64,000 nucleotides of DNA, taken from positions 62,001 through 126,000 of the forward strand of contig JAZKJV010005542.1 in the NCBI GenBank assembly GCA_037367405.1, written 5' to 3'. Made by a program: the position numbers and the translations under genes. Source of the stretch: Ottelia alismoides. Lineage: Eukaryota > Streptophyta > Magnoliopsida > Alismatales > Hydrocharitaceae. The notes below the pieces were generated by a model. It searched no databases, was not told where the DNA came from, and saw only the letters and a program-made list of their open reading frames with translations. Shown here one piece after another: positions 1-8,862 of the stretch (position 1 is the first letter of the stretch; each line of letters starts with the position of its first letter).

Positions 1-1026
1 TCTTGCGAGGTACCCGGCGCACGTGGAGCGGTTTTTCAAGGAGCCGACGCATCTTCACCAACACCCGAAGAAACCGCAATTAAATTAAGATCGAGTCGAG
101 TCGTGAGAGAGAGTAGAGTCTAGGTTTTTAATTTCTGCAAATTTCCATTTCTGCTCATTTACAGCGGTGTCCGTTTGGACTCTCGCGCATGTAAAAAAGA
201 CCTTGAACTTTATTTGTGGTGTGTCGTGGCCTGTTTCACTCTCCGGAGAGGGTGGGGCCCGACTTGAGTGGCGATTAGGATAGACCTGCACATACGGCTC
301 TTAGAGCATTTTTATCTTTGCTTGTGCTCGTAGGATCTTAAGCCACACTGCACATTAACTGAGACGCACCTTAGATCGTTCAACTTAGCCAAAAATTTAA
401 CTCAATTCTTCCCGCTAATAGAACTTTCTGCTTAGGTACGGTTTTCATCGGCTTGCACGCATTTAGTATAATTTTTAAAATTCTGTATTGCATCCCACAT
501 GGAGATTGCGAGGAGGGCACTGTAAGTCTTCTAACTGAGCATTCATCATAGTTTTCCGCGTGCATCGGCTTTTCCCGAATTCCTCTCTCTTGTTTTATCA
601 CATAAATCTAAAGGAAATTGGGACTGGACGGTAGACGTGTATTTGTGTTCATCTAAATTCTTCAGTGATCGCCTCAATAAAATTGGGACTGCTAAATAAA
701 GCTGATCTTAAAAAAAATTCATAAAATCAAGAATTTCTGCGGGAGAGCAACCCCGACATTGTTTGATTTTATCTTGCAGCGAGGAGAGAGACGCACACTA
801 GGATAGAGCCCAGCTCCAAACCTAACAACTCGTTTAAACGGCTTGCAAGACTTGAATTATCACCAATAAAACTAACAAGATAATTGACCGGACCCTTACG
901 GTCTTCACTTGAGTTGAGTTGGTGAAACAACCCTTGTATTGTGTTTGATTGTGCGTAGAAAGTAGTTCATCAACGAATACCACACAATTGTGTCTACATC
1001 ATAAAAACATCTTGTTGACCCCGAGA
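1..1026 (+). other. Element A leader (5' untranslated internal region)
   Basis: No convincing ORF. The segment from about 740 to 945 is recognisably shared with the leader of F (34505-34915) and partly with that of C on the minus strand. It includes a purine-rich block followed by CCCC and cattgtttg near 741-763, and the hairpin at 887-904. In LTR elements this region normally holds packaging and dimerisation signals; that role is inferred here. Confidence 0.7.
887..904 (+). promoter_or_regulatory. Conserved leader hairpin GACCG-8 nt-CGGTC
   Basis: Perfect 5 bp stem with an 8 nt loop, about 120 nt upstream of the gag ATG. C has the same stem with a different loop (44839-44856, minus strand) and F a weaker version (34843-34860). 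All three are followed by gagttgagttggtgaa or a close variant. Stem bases kept while loop bases change suggests RNA structure, perhaps packaging or translation control. Confidence 0.5.
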
Positions 1027-2085
1027 ATGGAAGACTGTGGTAATTTTTGTTCAAGCTCGTCTCTCTCTACCACAAACTCCCCAATCTCAAAAGCCCAGAG
1101 AAACTCTTACTCTGGACCTGCTTGGCCTCCGGGAAACCATTCCCAAGAACTCAATTCTTACGATTCCTTCTTCCTCCTAGAAGGAGGACAAACCCAAACC
1201 GTCTCTCTATCACCAAAAATTGAGGACAACTATTACATCAATTCTTTCCAATCTATTAACTCGAACCCTTTATATTCTGAAGGTGAAGAAGAAGAGATGC
1301 CCCCAAAAATGGCTTCCAAAAAAGACCCTGAAGATGAAACAAATGATGACGCTATTCAAATGATCCTAGCAAGATTGGCTGCATCTGAGCAGCAACAACA
1401 GTTACTAAGGACACAACTTGAGCAGTTGAATGCTGGGGAGGAAGTGCCAATGGAAGCCTCTTACAACCCGGGACAGTACCAAGTGTGGAACTATTTACAG
1501 CCACCACAACCGGCGATTCACTATGAACTGAAACCACATTTCGTCAGTCAATTACCCCAATTCCATGGTAATACGACTGAGGAGCCATATGAATTCCTGA
1601 GGGACCTGGAGCTGATATGTTCTAATCTGAGGCACCCACAAGTCAGCCAAGACTACATTCGTCTCACTGCACTACCTTTCGCCTTGAAAGGAAAAGCAGA
1701 CTACTGGGTGAAAAACTTGGGGGTGACTGTAACGACTTATGAGAGGTTCAAAAACCTCTTTCTGAAGAAATTCTACCCCTTAAGCCGGACCAATCAAATG
1801 AGGACCCGAATCACCAGCTTCTCTCAGATGCCCAATGAACCACTCTGTGAGGCATGGGACCGGTTTAAAGATCTACTTCAGAAATGTCCTTGCCATAACC
1901 TGGACAATAACATCCTAGTCCAGTCTCTTTACTCTGGTCTAAATCATGAGACTCAAGGATTAGTTAGCGCTGCCTGCGGAGGAATTATACATCACGTAGG
2001 GCTGAGACCGTCTGGAAAATACTGGAGCAGATGGCAGAAACAGCCGGTCCTCAAATTGCTAGTAGAGCATACACTAATTCCCTGA
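1027..2085 (+). pseudogene. gag: Element A gag, N-terminal part (capsid domain), frameshifted
   Basis: I take the ATG at 1027 as start; the frame is open slightly upstream without a better ATG. The N-terminal 110 or so residues are Ser/Asn-rich, followed by an acidic patch and a Gln-rich coiled segment. Then comes the retrotransposon Gag core: PQFHGNTTEEPYEFLRDLE, a KGKADYWVKNL motif, FLKKFYP, and EAWDRFKDLLQKCP. Homology stops around 1980 in a GGAGGA stretch, where one base is missing; the matching Gag sequence resumes one frame over at 1983. The codons from about 1981 to 2085 are therefore out-of-frame tail. Gag forms the cytoplasmic particle that packages the RNA. Confidence 0.88.
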
Positions 2086-2810
2086 ACACCCTGCAAGCCA
2101 AAGGTGGGAAGCAGACGGTGGCAGAAATAGCTGAGGACTTGATTCCAAGCATGCATTTTATTTCTGATAAATTGACAATTGTGGACAAGAGAATGAACGA
2201 TATCGACAGTAGGATTTCGCAATTCCCGAAGCAGATGGAGGAACTCACCGAGAAGGTATCCAAAATGGGGATGCCTAGTGCACCTACTGTCCCGATATAT
2301 CATGTGCATCATGTCCAGGAACAACCAGGAGCAGAGCAACAACAACCATGGGCTCACGATCAATCCCATGCCCAATTTTCCCAACAGCAGCCCCCACTGA
2401 CTGAGACATTCAAGGAAGCCCCGCCTCTGACATTTGAAGTGAATGGCATCTGGTACACCCAAGACACTACCCGACAGGGTAATATGGGAGACCGTCAGAC
2501 TTATCAGCGCCCACCCACTTTCTATAATGCCGCATTCCAGCAACCGAAGCAGCAGCAACCCTACAATCGCCAGAACCAACCTCAGCAATACCATCAGCAA
2601 TCTCAAGCCCCCAGACAATCAGCTCAATCATCCAAACCCCCAGAAGAACCGATCGACATCCAGAGACAAATACTTGAAGAGTTTCGTCACTTCCGAAATG
2701 AGCTGGAAGATCTTCGGGTTGATGTCAACCGCTTGTCCGTTGGAAGGATGAGCAGACTGTCCCCACTACAACCATTCCCGCCCAAGTTCAAGCTAACCCC
2801 AATAGCTTGA
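1983..2810 (+). pseudogene. gag: Element A gag, C-terminal part, Gln-rich, second frame
   Basis: This frame continues the Gag core from 1983 (NYTSRRAETVWKILEQMAET). It then runs through a predicted coiled segment (KQMEELTEKVSKM) into a Gln/Pro/Tyr-rich low-complexity tail at about 2290-2640. I see no CCHC zinc knuckle, which many Gag proteins use to bind RNA. A second frameshift near 2740-2746 moves the reading frame again: the pol frame is recognisable from about 2744 (KDEQTVPTTT...). In this lineage gag and pol normally form one continuous ORF, so both shifts are decay rather than programmed frameshifting, though that is inference. Confidence 0.8.
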
Positions 2811-5800
2811 ACCGATCTCAATCATCTCAACACACTGGCCAGGTATACTATTCAGATTTTTTCACATCTGAACATGAGAACCTTTCGTTTGACAATGTAC
2901 ATGCCATGTCACTCAGGAGCGGAAGGACCGTGGCCGTACCTGATCGGGCTCAGGAATCGGTTCATGAAGACTCGGAGGATCAGCCGGAGGATGCTTCCGA
3001 GGAAGATGGAGAAAGACGCCTGAGGATCCCAGCACCTGAGAAGGGGAAAGCATCTATGGAGTCTGCAGAGGACCTTGAACCTCTAGTTGCTGCAAAAATA
3101 CCTTTGTCATCTTTTCAGCAACCTGATTTTGATTATTATCAAAAATCTGATGATTGTAATAAAAACTCCAAGTCTAATAAAGATGCTCGTATTTATGATT
3201 CTGACCTTCTGTCCCCTGTCTCAAGTGCTTCCATTCCTTTCCCCCATGCCCTAAAGAAAGGGAAACAAAAGAAAAACATCAAAGATGACCCAGTCATGGA
3301 AAAATTCTGCCAACAAAACATCACAGTCAAAGTACCCTTTGATCAATACGTGGCAGGTAATCCAGCCTTTCAAAAATACTTGAAGGCAAAATGCACCCCC
3401 ACCCGGACTCGTACAAAGAGAACAAGTCAATTTGTGGAGACTCATATCTTGACAGTTGCCACCACCAAATGCGTCAAAAATCAGCATCTGCCAAGAAAGA
3501 AAAGGGATCTAGGCGCCCATTATGTGGAGAGCCACATTGGCGGCACAACATTCACACGCACACTTCTCGACAATGGATCTTCCATAAACCTTCTACCCTT
3601 AGCCTTATATTATCGATTGGAGTTGGGCCCTCTCAAGAAATCATCATCTTTACTCCAATTTGCTGATAAATCCACTAAAAGACCTAAGGGAGAAGTGAAG
3701 AATGTCATCATCATTATCGAGGGTACTGAATACAAAGTAGACTTCACGGTCCTGGACATGGAGACCCCGAACCATTGGAAGGAATCACAAATCATTCTCG
3801 GAAGACTTTTCTTAAGAACCGTTAAAGCCGTATTCGACTATGGAACTGGCATGATGAAATTCCGTTCTCCAGGCGGAGAAGTGGACTTGGAGATGAAACA
3901 AACAAAGTGGCAAAGGCCAGACTCCGAATCCACAACTGAAGATGCCGAAACATCAGAATGTAATCTCCTCAGAACCACTGGGCCATGGGACCAACTGCCA
4001 GACATACAGGTAGCAAGCACATCCTCAGAAGAAGAAATAATACACGATGCAGTCTCTGAGACTTCTAGACCCCCAGATTATCACACACTTGACACCACAG
4101 AAATCCCCTTGGATTTGTCAATCACATCACCTTTGGGGCAGTCAATCGATGATGAGTCGGACGCAGCGCTGGTCGAATTACCATTCTCCTCTATCGATCC
4201 GACTCACTTTTCTTCGGAATTGGTAGCCAACATCTCACACAGTGATTCACCGCCAACCGATACTGAGCCAGAAGCAAAAGTCATTCAGCCAGACTTGATC
4301 GACGATTCAGAATTGCCAGAGCTGAAACCATTACCTCCCACGCTGAAATATGCATTCCTCAATGGACCCAAAGAAAAATTCCCTGTGATCATTAGCTCAT
4401 CATTAACCGTGGACCAAGAATCCAGACTGATCGAAGTCCTTGAGCGAAATCGAAAAGCCATAGGTTGGACTGTGTCGGATCTCGTGGGAATAAACCCCGC
4501 TCTCTGCTCGCACCAAATTTATGTTGAGGATAATGCAAGGCCTTCCCGTGAATTTCAGAGAAGATTAAACCCCAATCTTCGGGAAGTGGTGAAGAAAGAA
4601 ATAGAGAAATGGTGCAAAGCAGGATTTATTTACCCCATTTCTGACTCCAAGTGGGTAGCCCCCCTTCATGTCGTCCCAAAGAAGTCGGGAATCCAGATGG
4701 TTACCAACGAGGAGGGGGTAGAGATCGCGACCCGAGTACCCACGTCGTGGCGCGTCTGTGTAGATTACCGGCGCTTGAATGCCACGACCAAGAAAGACTA
4801 CTTTCCACTGCCATTCATTGATCAAATATTGGAGAGACTTGCAGGGAAAGCATTCTTCTGTTTTCTTGATGGGTACTCCGGCTACAATCAAGTAGCTATC
4901 GCTCCCGAGGACCAGGAAAAGACCACGTTCACATGTCCCTTTGGTATTTACGCATTCAAGCGCTTGCCATTCGGGCTTTGCAATGCCCCAGGCACATTTC
5001 AGCGGTGCATGATTGCCGTATTTGCCGAAATGGTTGGTGATTTCCTGGAAGTCTTCATGGACGACTTCTCGGTTCATGGTGATTCATTTGATACATGCTT
5101 AGCACACTTGGACCGAGTCCTTCAGAGATGCAGGGAGGTCAATTTGGTACTCTCCTGGGAGAAGAGTCACTTTATGGTGACTGAGGGTATCGTGTTGGGG
5201 CACATCATCTCCAAAAAGGGAATGGAGGTGGACCCTGCCAAGGTGGATGTGATCAAGAAACTTGAGCCACCAACCAATGTCAAGTCAGTGAGGTCGTTCT
5301 TAGGGCATGTTGGATTTTATCGACGGTTTATTCCTGATTTTTCAAAGATCGCCCGCCCACTGACTGAGCTCTTAGGAAAAGACACCGACTTTATTGTAAA
5401 TCACAGATGTCTAGAGGCCTTCGAGCTCCTGAAAAAGAAAATATGTGAATCGCCGATATTACAAGCTCCCGACTGGTCTCTTCCCTTCGAGATCATGACT
5501 GATGCATCGGATTTTGCTGTCGGAGCGGTACTCGGACAAAGAAGAGATGGAATTCCTTATGCGATTCACTACGCAAGCAAAGTATTGGAACCTGCACAGA
5601 GAAACTATACAGTGACTGAAAAGGAAATGCTCGCGGTTGTTTGGGCCCTGGAAAAATTCAGATCATACATATTGGGCTCCAAGGTGACAATCTTCACAGA
5701 TCACACAGCAATCAGATATCTCATGGATAAGAAGGATGCTAAGGCACGACTTTTGAGATGGATCTTGTTAATCCAGGAATTTAATTTGGAGATCAAGGAT

Positions 5801-5842
5801 AAACCTGGAATAAAGAATGTTGTTGCTGATCACCTTTCCTGA
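2807..5842 (+). CDS. pol: Element A pol: aspartic protease, reverse transcriptase and RNase H
   Basis: Open for 1011 codons; there is no local ATG, and the frame is already meaningful from about 2744 as a continuation of gag. Domains in order: acidic linker (residues 50-100); protease with catalytic D255 in LLDNGSSINLLP; a second long acidic linker (about 360-510); RT with VCVDYRRLN, LPFGLCNAP and the catalytic FMDDF at residues 750-754; and RNase H with MTDASD (D899) and TEKEMLAVVWALEKF, ending in VADHLS. All catalytic residues I can check are present. The frame ends at TGA 5840-5842, exactly where Athila relatives continue with Arg; the same frame stays open through integrase. The enzymes copy the element RNA into DNA in the particle. 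Confidence 0.95.
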   Translation: MNRSQSSQHTGQVYYSDFFTSEHENLSFDNVHAMSLRSGRTVAVPDRAQESVHEDSEDQPEDASEEDGERRLRIPAPEKGKASMESAEDLEPLVAAKIPLSSFQQPDFDYYQKSDDCNKNSKSNKDARIYDSDLLSPVSSASIPFPHALKKGKQKKNIKDDPVMEKFCQQNITVKVPFDQYVAGNPAFQKYLKAKCTPTRTRTKRTSQFVETHILTVATTKCVKNQHLPRKKRDLGAHYVESHIGGTTFTRTLLDNGSSINLLPLALYYRLELGPLKKSSSLLQFADKSTKRPKGEVKNVIIIIEGTEYKVDFTVLDMETPNHWKESQIILGRLFLRTVKAVFDYGTGMMKFRSPGGEVDLEMKQTKWQRPDSESTTEDAETSECNLLRTTGPWDQLPDIQVASTSSEEEIIHDAVSETSRPPDYHTLDTTEIPLDLSITSPLGQSIDDESDAALVELPFSSIDPTHFSSELVANISHSDSPPTDTEPEAKVIQPDLIDDSELPELKPLPPTLKYAFLNGPKEKFPVIISSSLTVDQESRLIEVLERNRKAIGWTVSDLVGINPALCSHQIYVEDNARPSREFQRRLNPNLREVVKKEIEKWCKAGFIYPISDSKWVAPLHVVPKKSGIQMVTNEEGVEIATRVPTSWRVCVDYRRLNATTKKDYFPLPFIDQILERLAGKAFFCFLDGYSGYNQVAIAPEDQEKTTFTCPFGIYAFKRLPFGLCNAPGTFQRCMIAVFAEMVGDFLEVFMDDFSVHGDSFDTCLAHLDRVLQRCREVNLVLSWEKSHFMVTEGIVLGHIISKKGMEVDPAKVDVIKKLEPPTNVKSVRSFLGHVGFYRRFIPDFSKIARPLTELLGKDTDFIVNHRCLEAFELLKKKICESPILQAPDWSLPFEIMTDASDFAVGAVLGQRRDGIPYAIHYASKVLEPAQRNYTVTEKEMLAVVWALEKFRSYILGSKVTIFTDHTAIRYLMDKKDAKARLLRWILLIQEFNLEIKDKPGIKNVVADHLS

Positions 5843-7303
5843 ATCGAGCAAAACGATCATCCGGATATCGGACCAATCAAGGAGACTTTTCCAGACGAAT
5901 CGATTTGCGTCATTGAGTCAACCCCATGGTATTCCGACATAGTGAACTATCTTGTCTCCAAGAAGGTTCCCTATGGTTGGACCAAAAAAATGATTGATCG
6001 ATTAAAGTCGGATTCGAGAAAATACCATTGGGACGATCCTTTCCTTTTCTATGAAGGACCGGATTGTGTCTGGAGAAGATGTATCCCTCAGGAGGAATAT
6101 CAGAGTGTCCTCAAACACTGTCATTCTCTCGAGGCTGGAGGACACCATTCGGGAAAGAGAACCACGCACAAGGTACTCCAATGTGGATTTTACTGGCGGA
6201 CCTTATTTCAGGATGCTAATGAATTCGTACGGTCATGCCCGATTTGTCAAAGAATGGGAGGGACTATGGGATATAGAGATGAAATGCCCATGCAACCAAT
6301 AATTTTCTGTGATGTTTTTGATGCATGGGGGATTGATTTTATGGGTCCCTTTCCCAACAGCAATGGATTTGAGTACATCTTGTTAGCGGTGGATTATTTA
6401 TCAAGATGGGTAGAGGCTATTCCAACCCGAACCGCAGATAGCAAGGTAGTCTGCAAGTTCATCAAAGATAACATCATTGCGAGGTTCGGGATACCAAAAG
6501 TATTGATTTCTGATGGAGGTAGCCACTTCGTGAATCGGGAGATGAGATCTTTGGCTAAGGAGTACAAATTTGAGCATAGAATAGCCAACCCATATCATCC
6601 ACAATCTAATGGCATGGCAGAGGTTTCTAATAGAGAGGTGAAGAGCATTCTCCAGAAGTTGGTTCGTCCCGATAGGAAGAATTGGTCGAAACTGTTGGAC
6701 CAAGTTCTATGGGCCTATAGGACAGCCTATAAGACTCCACTCGGTACTTCACCTTTTAGGATGATCTATGGCAAGCCATGTCATCTTCCTGCAGAATTGA
6801 TTCACAAATCTGAATGGGCGATCAAAAAGTTGAATTGGAGTTGTCACCTTGGGAAACTATGTCGAGACTTAAATCTGAATGAGCTAATTGAAATCCGAAA
6901 TCGGGCATATGACAACAGTGTGATTTATAAGGACAAGGTCAAGAGATGGCATGATAGACACATTCGAGAGAAGACCTTTATCCCTGGACAGAAAGTGTGG
7001 TTGTTTAATGCTCGGTTGAAGATTTTTCATGGGAAGCTCAAATCAAAATGGACGGGCCCCTACATTGTTGTCGATGTGCATACCAATGGAAGCATAGATA
7101 TTGCCGAACTCAAAGAGAATGCACAACCGTTCTCAGTAAATGGACAAATGCTGAAGCCATACATTGAATCATCCAACGAACAAACAGTTCAAGTCGAGGC
7201 CATCTATTTCACGCAGAGCGAGGATATTGAAAATCTATCTGATCACACCCACCCTCCCTCCCGACCACATTGGTCTCCTTGTACAACTTCTTCCTCTACT
7301 TAG
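5843..7303 (+). CDS. pol (int): Element A integrase, separated from pol by one in-frame TGA
   Basis: Same frame as protease/RT/RNase H, so the polyprotein is broken only by the TGA at 5840-5842. The N-terminal zinc-binding HHCC module is seen (HCHSLEAGGHH ... SCPICQ). The catalytic core has its three acidic residues in WGIDFMGPFP, LISDGGSHF and NGMAEVSNREV. The C-terminal part has a GPY/F-like motif (KWTGPYIVVD). There is no chromodomain after it. The product would insert the cDNA into chromosomes. The TAG stop at 7301-7303 lies inside the 5' arm of the first hairpin of the downstream array, so translation would end within that structure. Confidence 0.93.
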   Translation: MEQNDHPDIGPIKETFPDESICVIESTPWYSDIVNYLVSKKVPYGWTKKMIDRLKSDSRKYHWDDPFLFYEGPDCVWRRCIPQEEYQSVLKHCHSLEAGGHHSGKRTTHKVLQCGFYWRTLFQDANEFVRSCPICQRMGGTMGYRDEMPMQPIIFCDVFDAWGIDFMGPFPNSNGFEYILLAVDYLSRWVEAIPTRTADSKVVCKFIKDNIIARFGIPKVLISDGGSHFVNREMRSLAKEYKFEHRIANPYHPQSNGMAEVSNREVKSILQKLVRPDRKNWSKLLDQVLWAYRTAYKTPLGTSPFRMIYGKPCHLPAELIHKSEWAIKKLNWSCHLGKLCRDLNLNELIEIRNRAYDNSVIYKDKVKRWHDRHIREKTFIPGQKVWLFNARLKIFHGKLKSKWTGPYIVVDVHTNGSIDIAELKENAQPFSVNGQMLKPYIESSNEQTVQVEAIYFTQSEDIENLSDHTHPPSRPHWSPCTTSSST

Positions 7304-7640
7304 GCCAAGGCCTAAGTATAGGGGGGACCGATGTCATTTGTATATATCATTCCTCTCCTAACTCTCGATCGCTCCATTCCCACCATTCGTCCATACTTAG
7401 GCTGTCAAGAGCCTAAGTATAGGGGGAACCGACACCCACCTGTATATACTCTCCTCATTCACATATCATGACCGCCTCTTTTCCACTTTACTTCCTAACC
7501 CATTGAATATAAATTTTACACTCCCTTACGCTTAGCATGAGCTATGTCTTCATTACGCTTTTTGTGCTCTGAGGATACAACACTCGCTAAGTATAGGGGG
7601 GTCTGTATATATACTTTGTATATATTTTACCCATATCTCG
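7296..7640 (+). repeat. Element A hairpin/purine-run array (three units plus AT palindrome)
   Basis: Unit 1: TACTTAGGCC (7297-7306), loop AA, GGCCTAAGTA (7309-7318), then TA and six G (7321-7326). Unit 2: ATACTTAGGCT (7393-7403), 6 nt loop, AGCCTAAGTAT (7410-7420), five G at 7422-7426. Unit 3: CTTAGC (7531-7536), long loop, GCTAAG (7586-7591), six G at 7596-7601. An AT-rich palindrome follows (ATATATAC 7607-7614, GTATATAT 7618-7625). Each 3' arm plus G-run matches the true PPT at 8849-8862. Equivalent arrays occur in B, C, E and F. Confidence 0.85.
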
Positions 7641-8848
7641 TACTTTCGCGTAAGTCTATATGTATTTACGGGGTGGGTACAAAAAAAAGGTTTTCTACTA
7701 ACACTGACTTGCCCAAATTTTTTGAAAAAAAATGGCTTCTTATTTCAGCTTTGCACACACACACGCAAAAAAAAAATCTGCATTTCACACACTTGCATCA
7801 CATGCATTTGCATTTGTGAAAAGACATTGGGTTCTGAACCAAGTTGTGAGCCGAAACCGAGAGTGGTCTGAACTTGCCCTTAATCCACCTAATTTTCAGA
7901 GGAACTTCACCGAGAAATAGGATTTTAAGAGCTTCAGGTCTTTTTGACTTAATTCTTTAAGTTCCACATGACAATGTGCAGCGTTTGACTCTTAGTGTCT
8001 AACCTGATCTCTTCATTCTGGGTACAACTCTGGAATAGGGAATTAATTTGTACTCTCGCACTATGCACTTAGCTCAACCCAGACGGGATGTTGGAAGACT
8101 GTGTGAGTCTCTTTTCTGGTAGCGTGGAAATCTAAAGACCGGAGTACGGGTTGAAATAAAGCTTCGGAAAAGGGATGGACGGCTGGGCACAATTTTTTCT
8201 AAGACCCCAAAAAATGTACGGAATAAAAAGATGCTATATCCGTAGGGGCAAAACAAGATCCAAGCAGAACCACCAAAAATTCCAAATACAAAGAAGCATT
8301 CTACCAAATAAAAATTCGACCAAAAGGTCCAAGCTTCAAGAGACATGCAGATCTTGGTGGAGACTTGGCTACACTGGCCATCTTCACAAGGAGGGGTGAC
8401 TACACTGGCCACCCCCTCCAGTTCTTTTCTCTTTCTTCTATCTTCTCCCTCATTCGATTGTGAACACAGCGCGACAGACCTTAGAAGGAAATACCTGACT
8501 CCCCGAGGATGAGTTATTGGAGAGGAGAGGAGCATGGTAGTCCGGCATTCTAAATGGGAAGAGCTAAAACCCTTCACACACATGAGTCGGTTATTCAATG
8601 TTCATAGGGTATACTTTGGGAAGAGGATTGATCTAAGATGACTTCTGAGTTGAAACTGTGTCAATGATATGTAGAACTGGAGGACTGTTGATTCTAAAAA
8701 TTCTAAGTCTCACAGAAGTTCCACCACATTATTAATCCAAAAGTCGAGTTTAGTTTCACTTTCACCTTCAGCTCATGGTCTTGGTATGGAACCCAATCTC
8801 ATTTCACTTCATGGCATTTCTTTTTGATGCTCAGGGACGAGCATGGTT
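7641..8848 (+). other. Element A 3' noncoding region
   Basis: No supported ORF. Two stretches are shared with F and C: a block near 7870-7965 (ccttaatccacctaattttcagagg and beyond; F 37792-37885), and a doubled CTACACTGGCCA motif at 8362-8412. The second copy of that motif lies inside a GAGGGGTG/CACCCC stem. The segment just before the PPT contains GCTCAGGGACGAGC (8829-8842), a short stem that also precedes the PPT in E. Confidence 0.65.
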
Positions 8849-8862
8849 TAAGTATAGGGGGA
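8849..8862 (+). promoter_or_regulatory. Element A polypurine tract (plus-strand primer)
   Basis: TAAGTATAGGGGGA lies directly against the TG of the 3' LTR. It carries the same AAGTATAGGGGG core as the array units but has no upstream CTATACTTAGG partner, so it should stay single-stranded. Confidence 0.85.

Noticed and set aside
1992..2618. 208-codon minus-strand ORF with hydrophobic segments
   Set aside because: Antisense shadow of the Gln-rich Gag tail; CAG repeats read backwards give Leu-rich sequence that imitates a membrane protein.
1981..2810. Programmed frameshift sites between gag and pol
   Set aside because: Two shifts fall at ordinary positions inside Gag, without a slippery heptamer and stem that I can see, and the lineage normally has one frame; simple deletions explain them better.
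4565..5077. 170-codon minus-strand ORF
   Set aside because: Antisense shadow of A's RT.
8074..8598. 174-codon minus-strand ORF
   Set aside because: Antisense to A's 3' noncoding region; not kept in F or C.
7304..8848. Possible env-like ORF, known in some Athila elements
   Set aside because: No frame longer than about 90 codons and no signal peptide plus transmembrane pattern in A, C, E or F.
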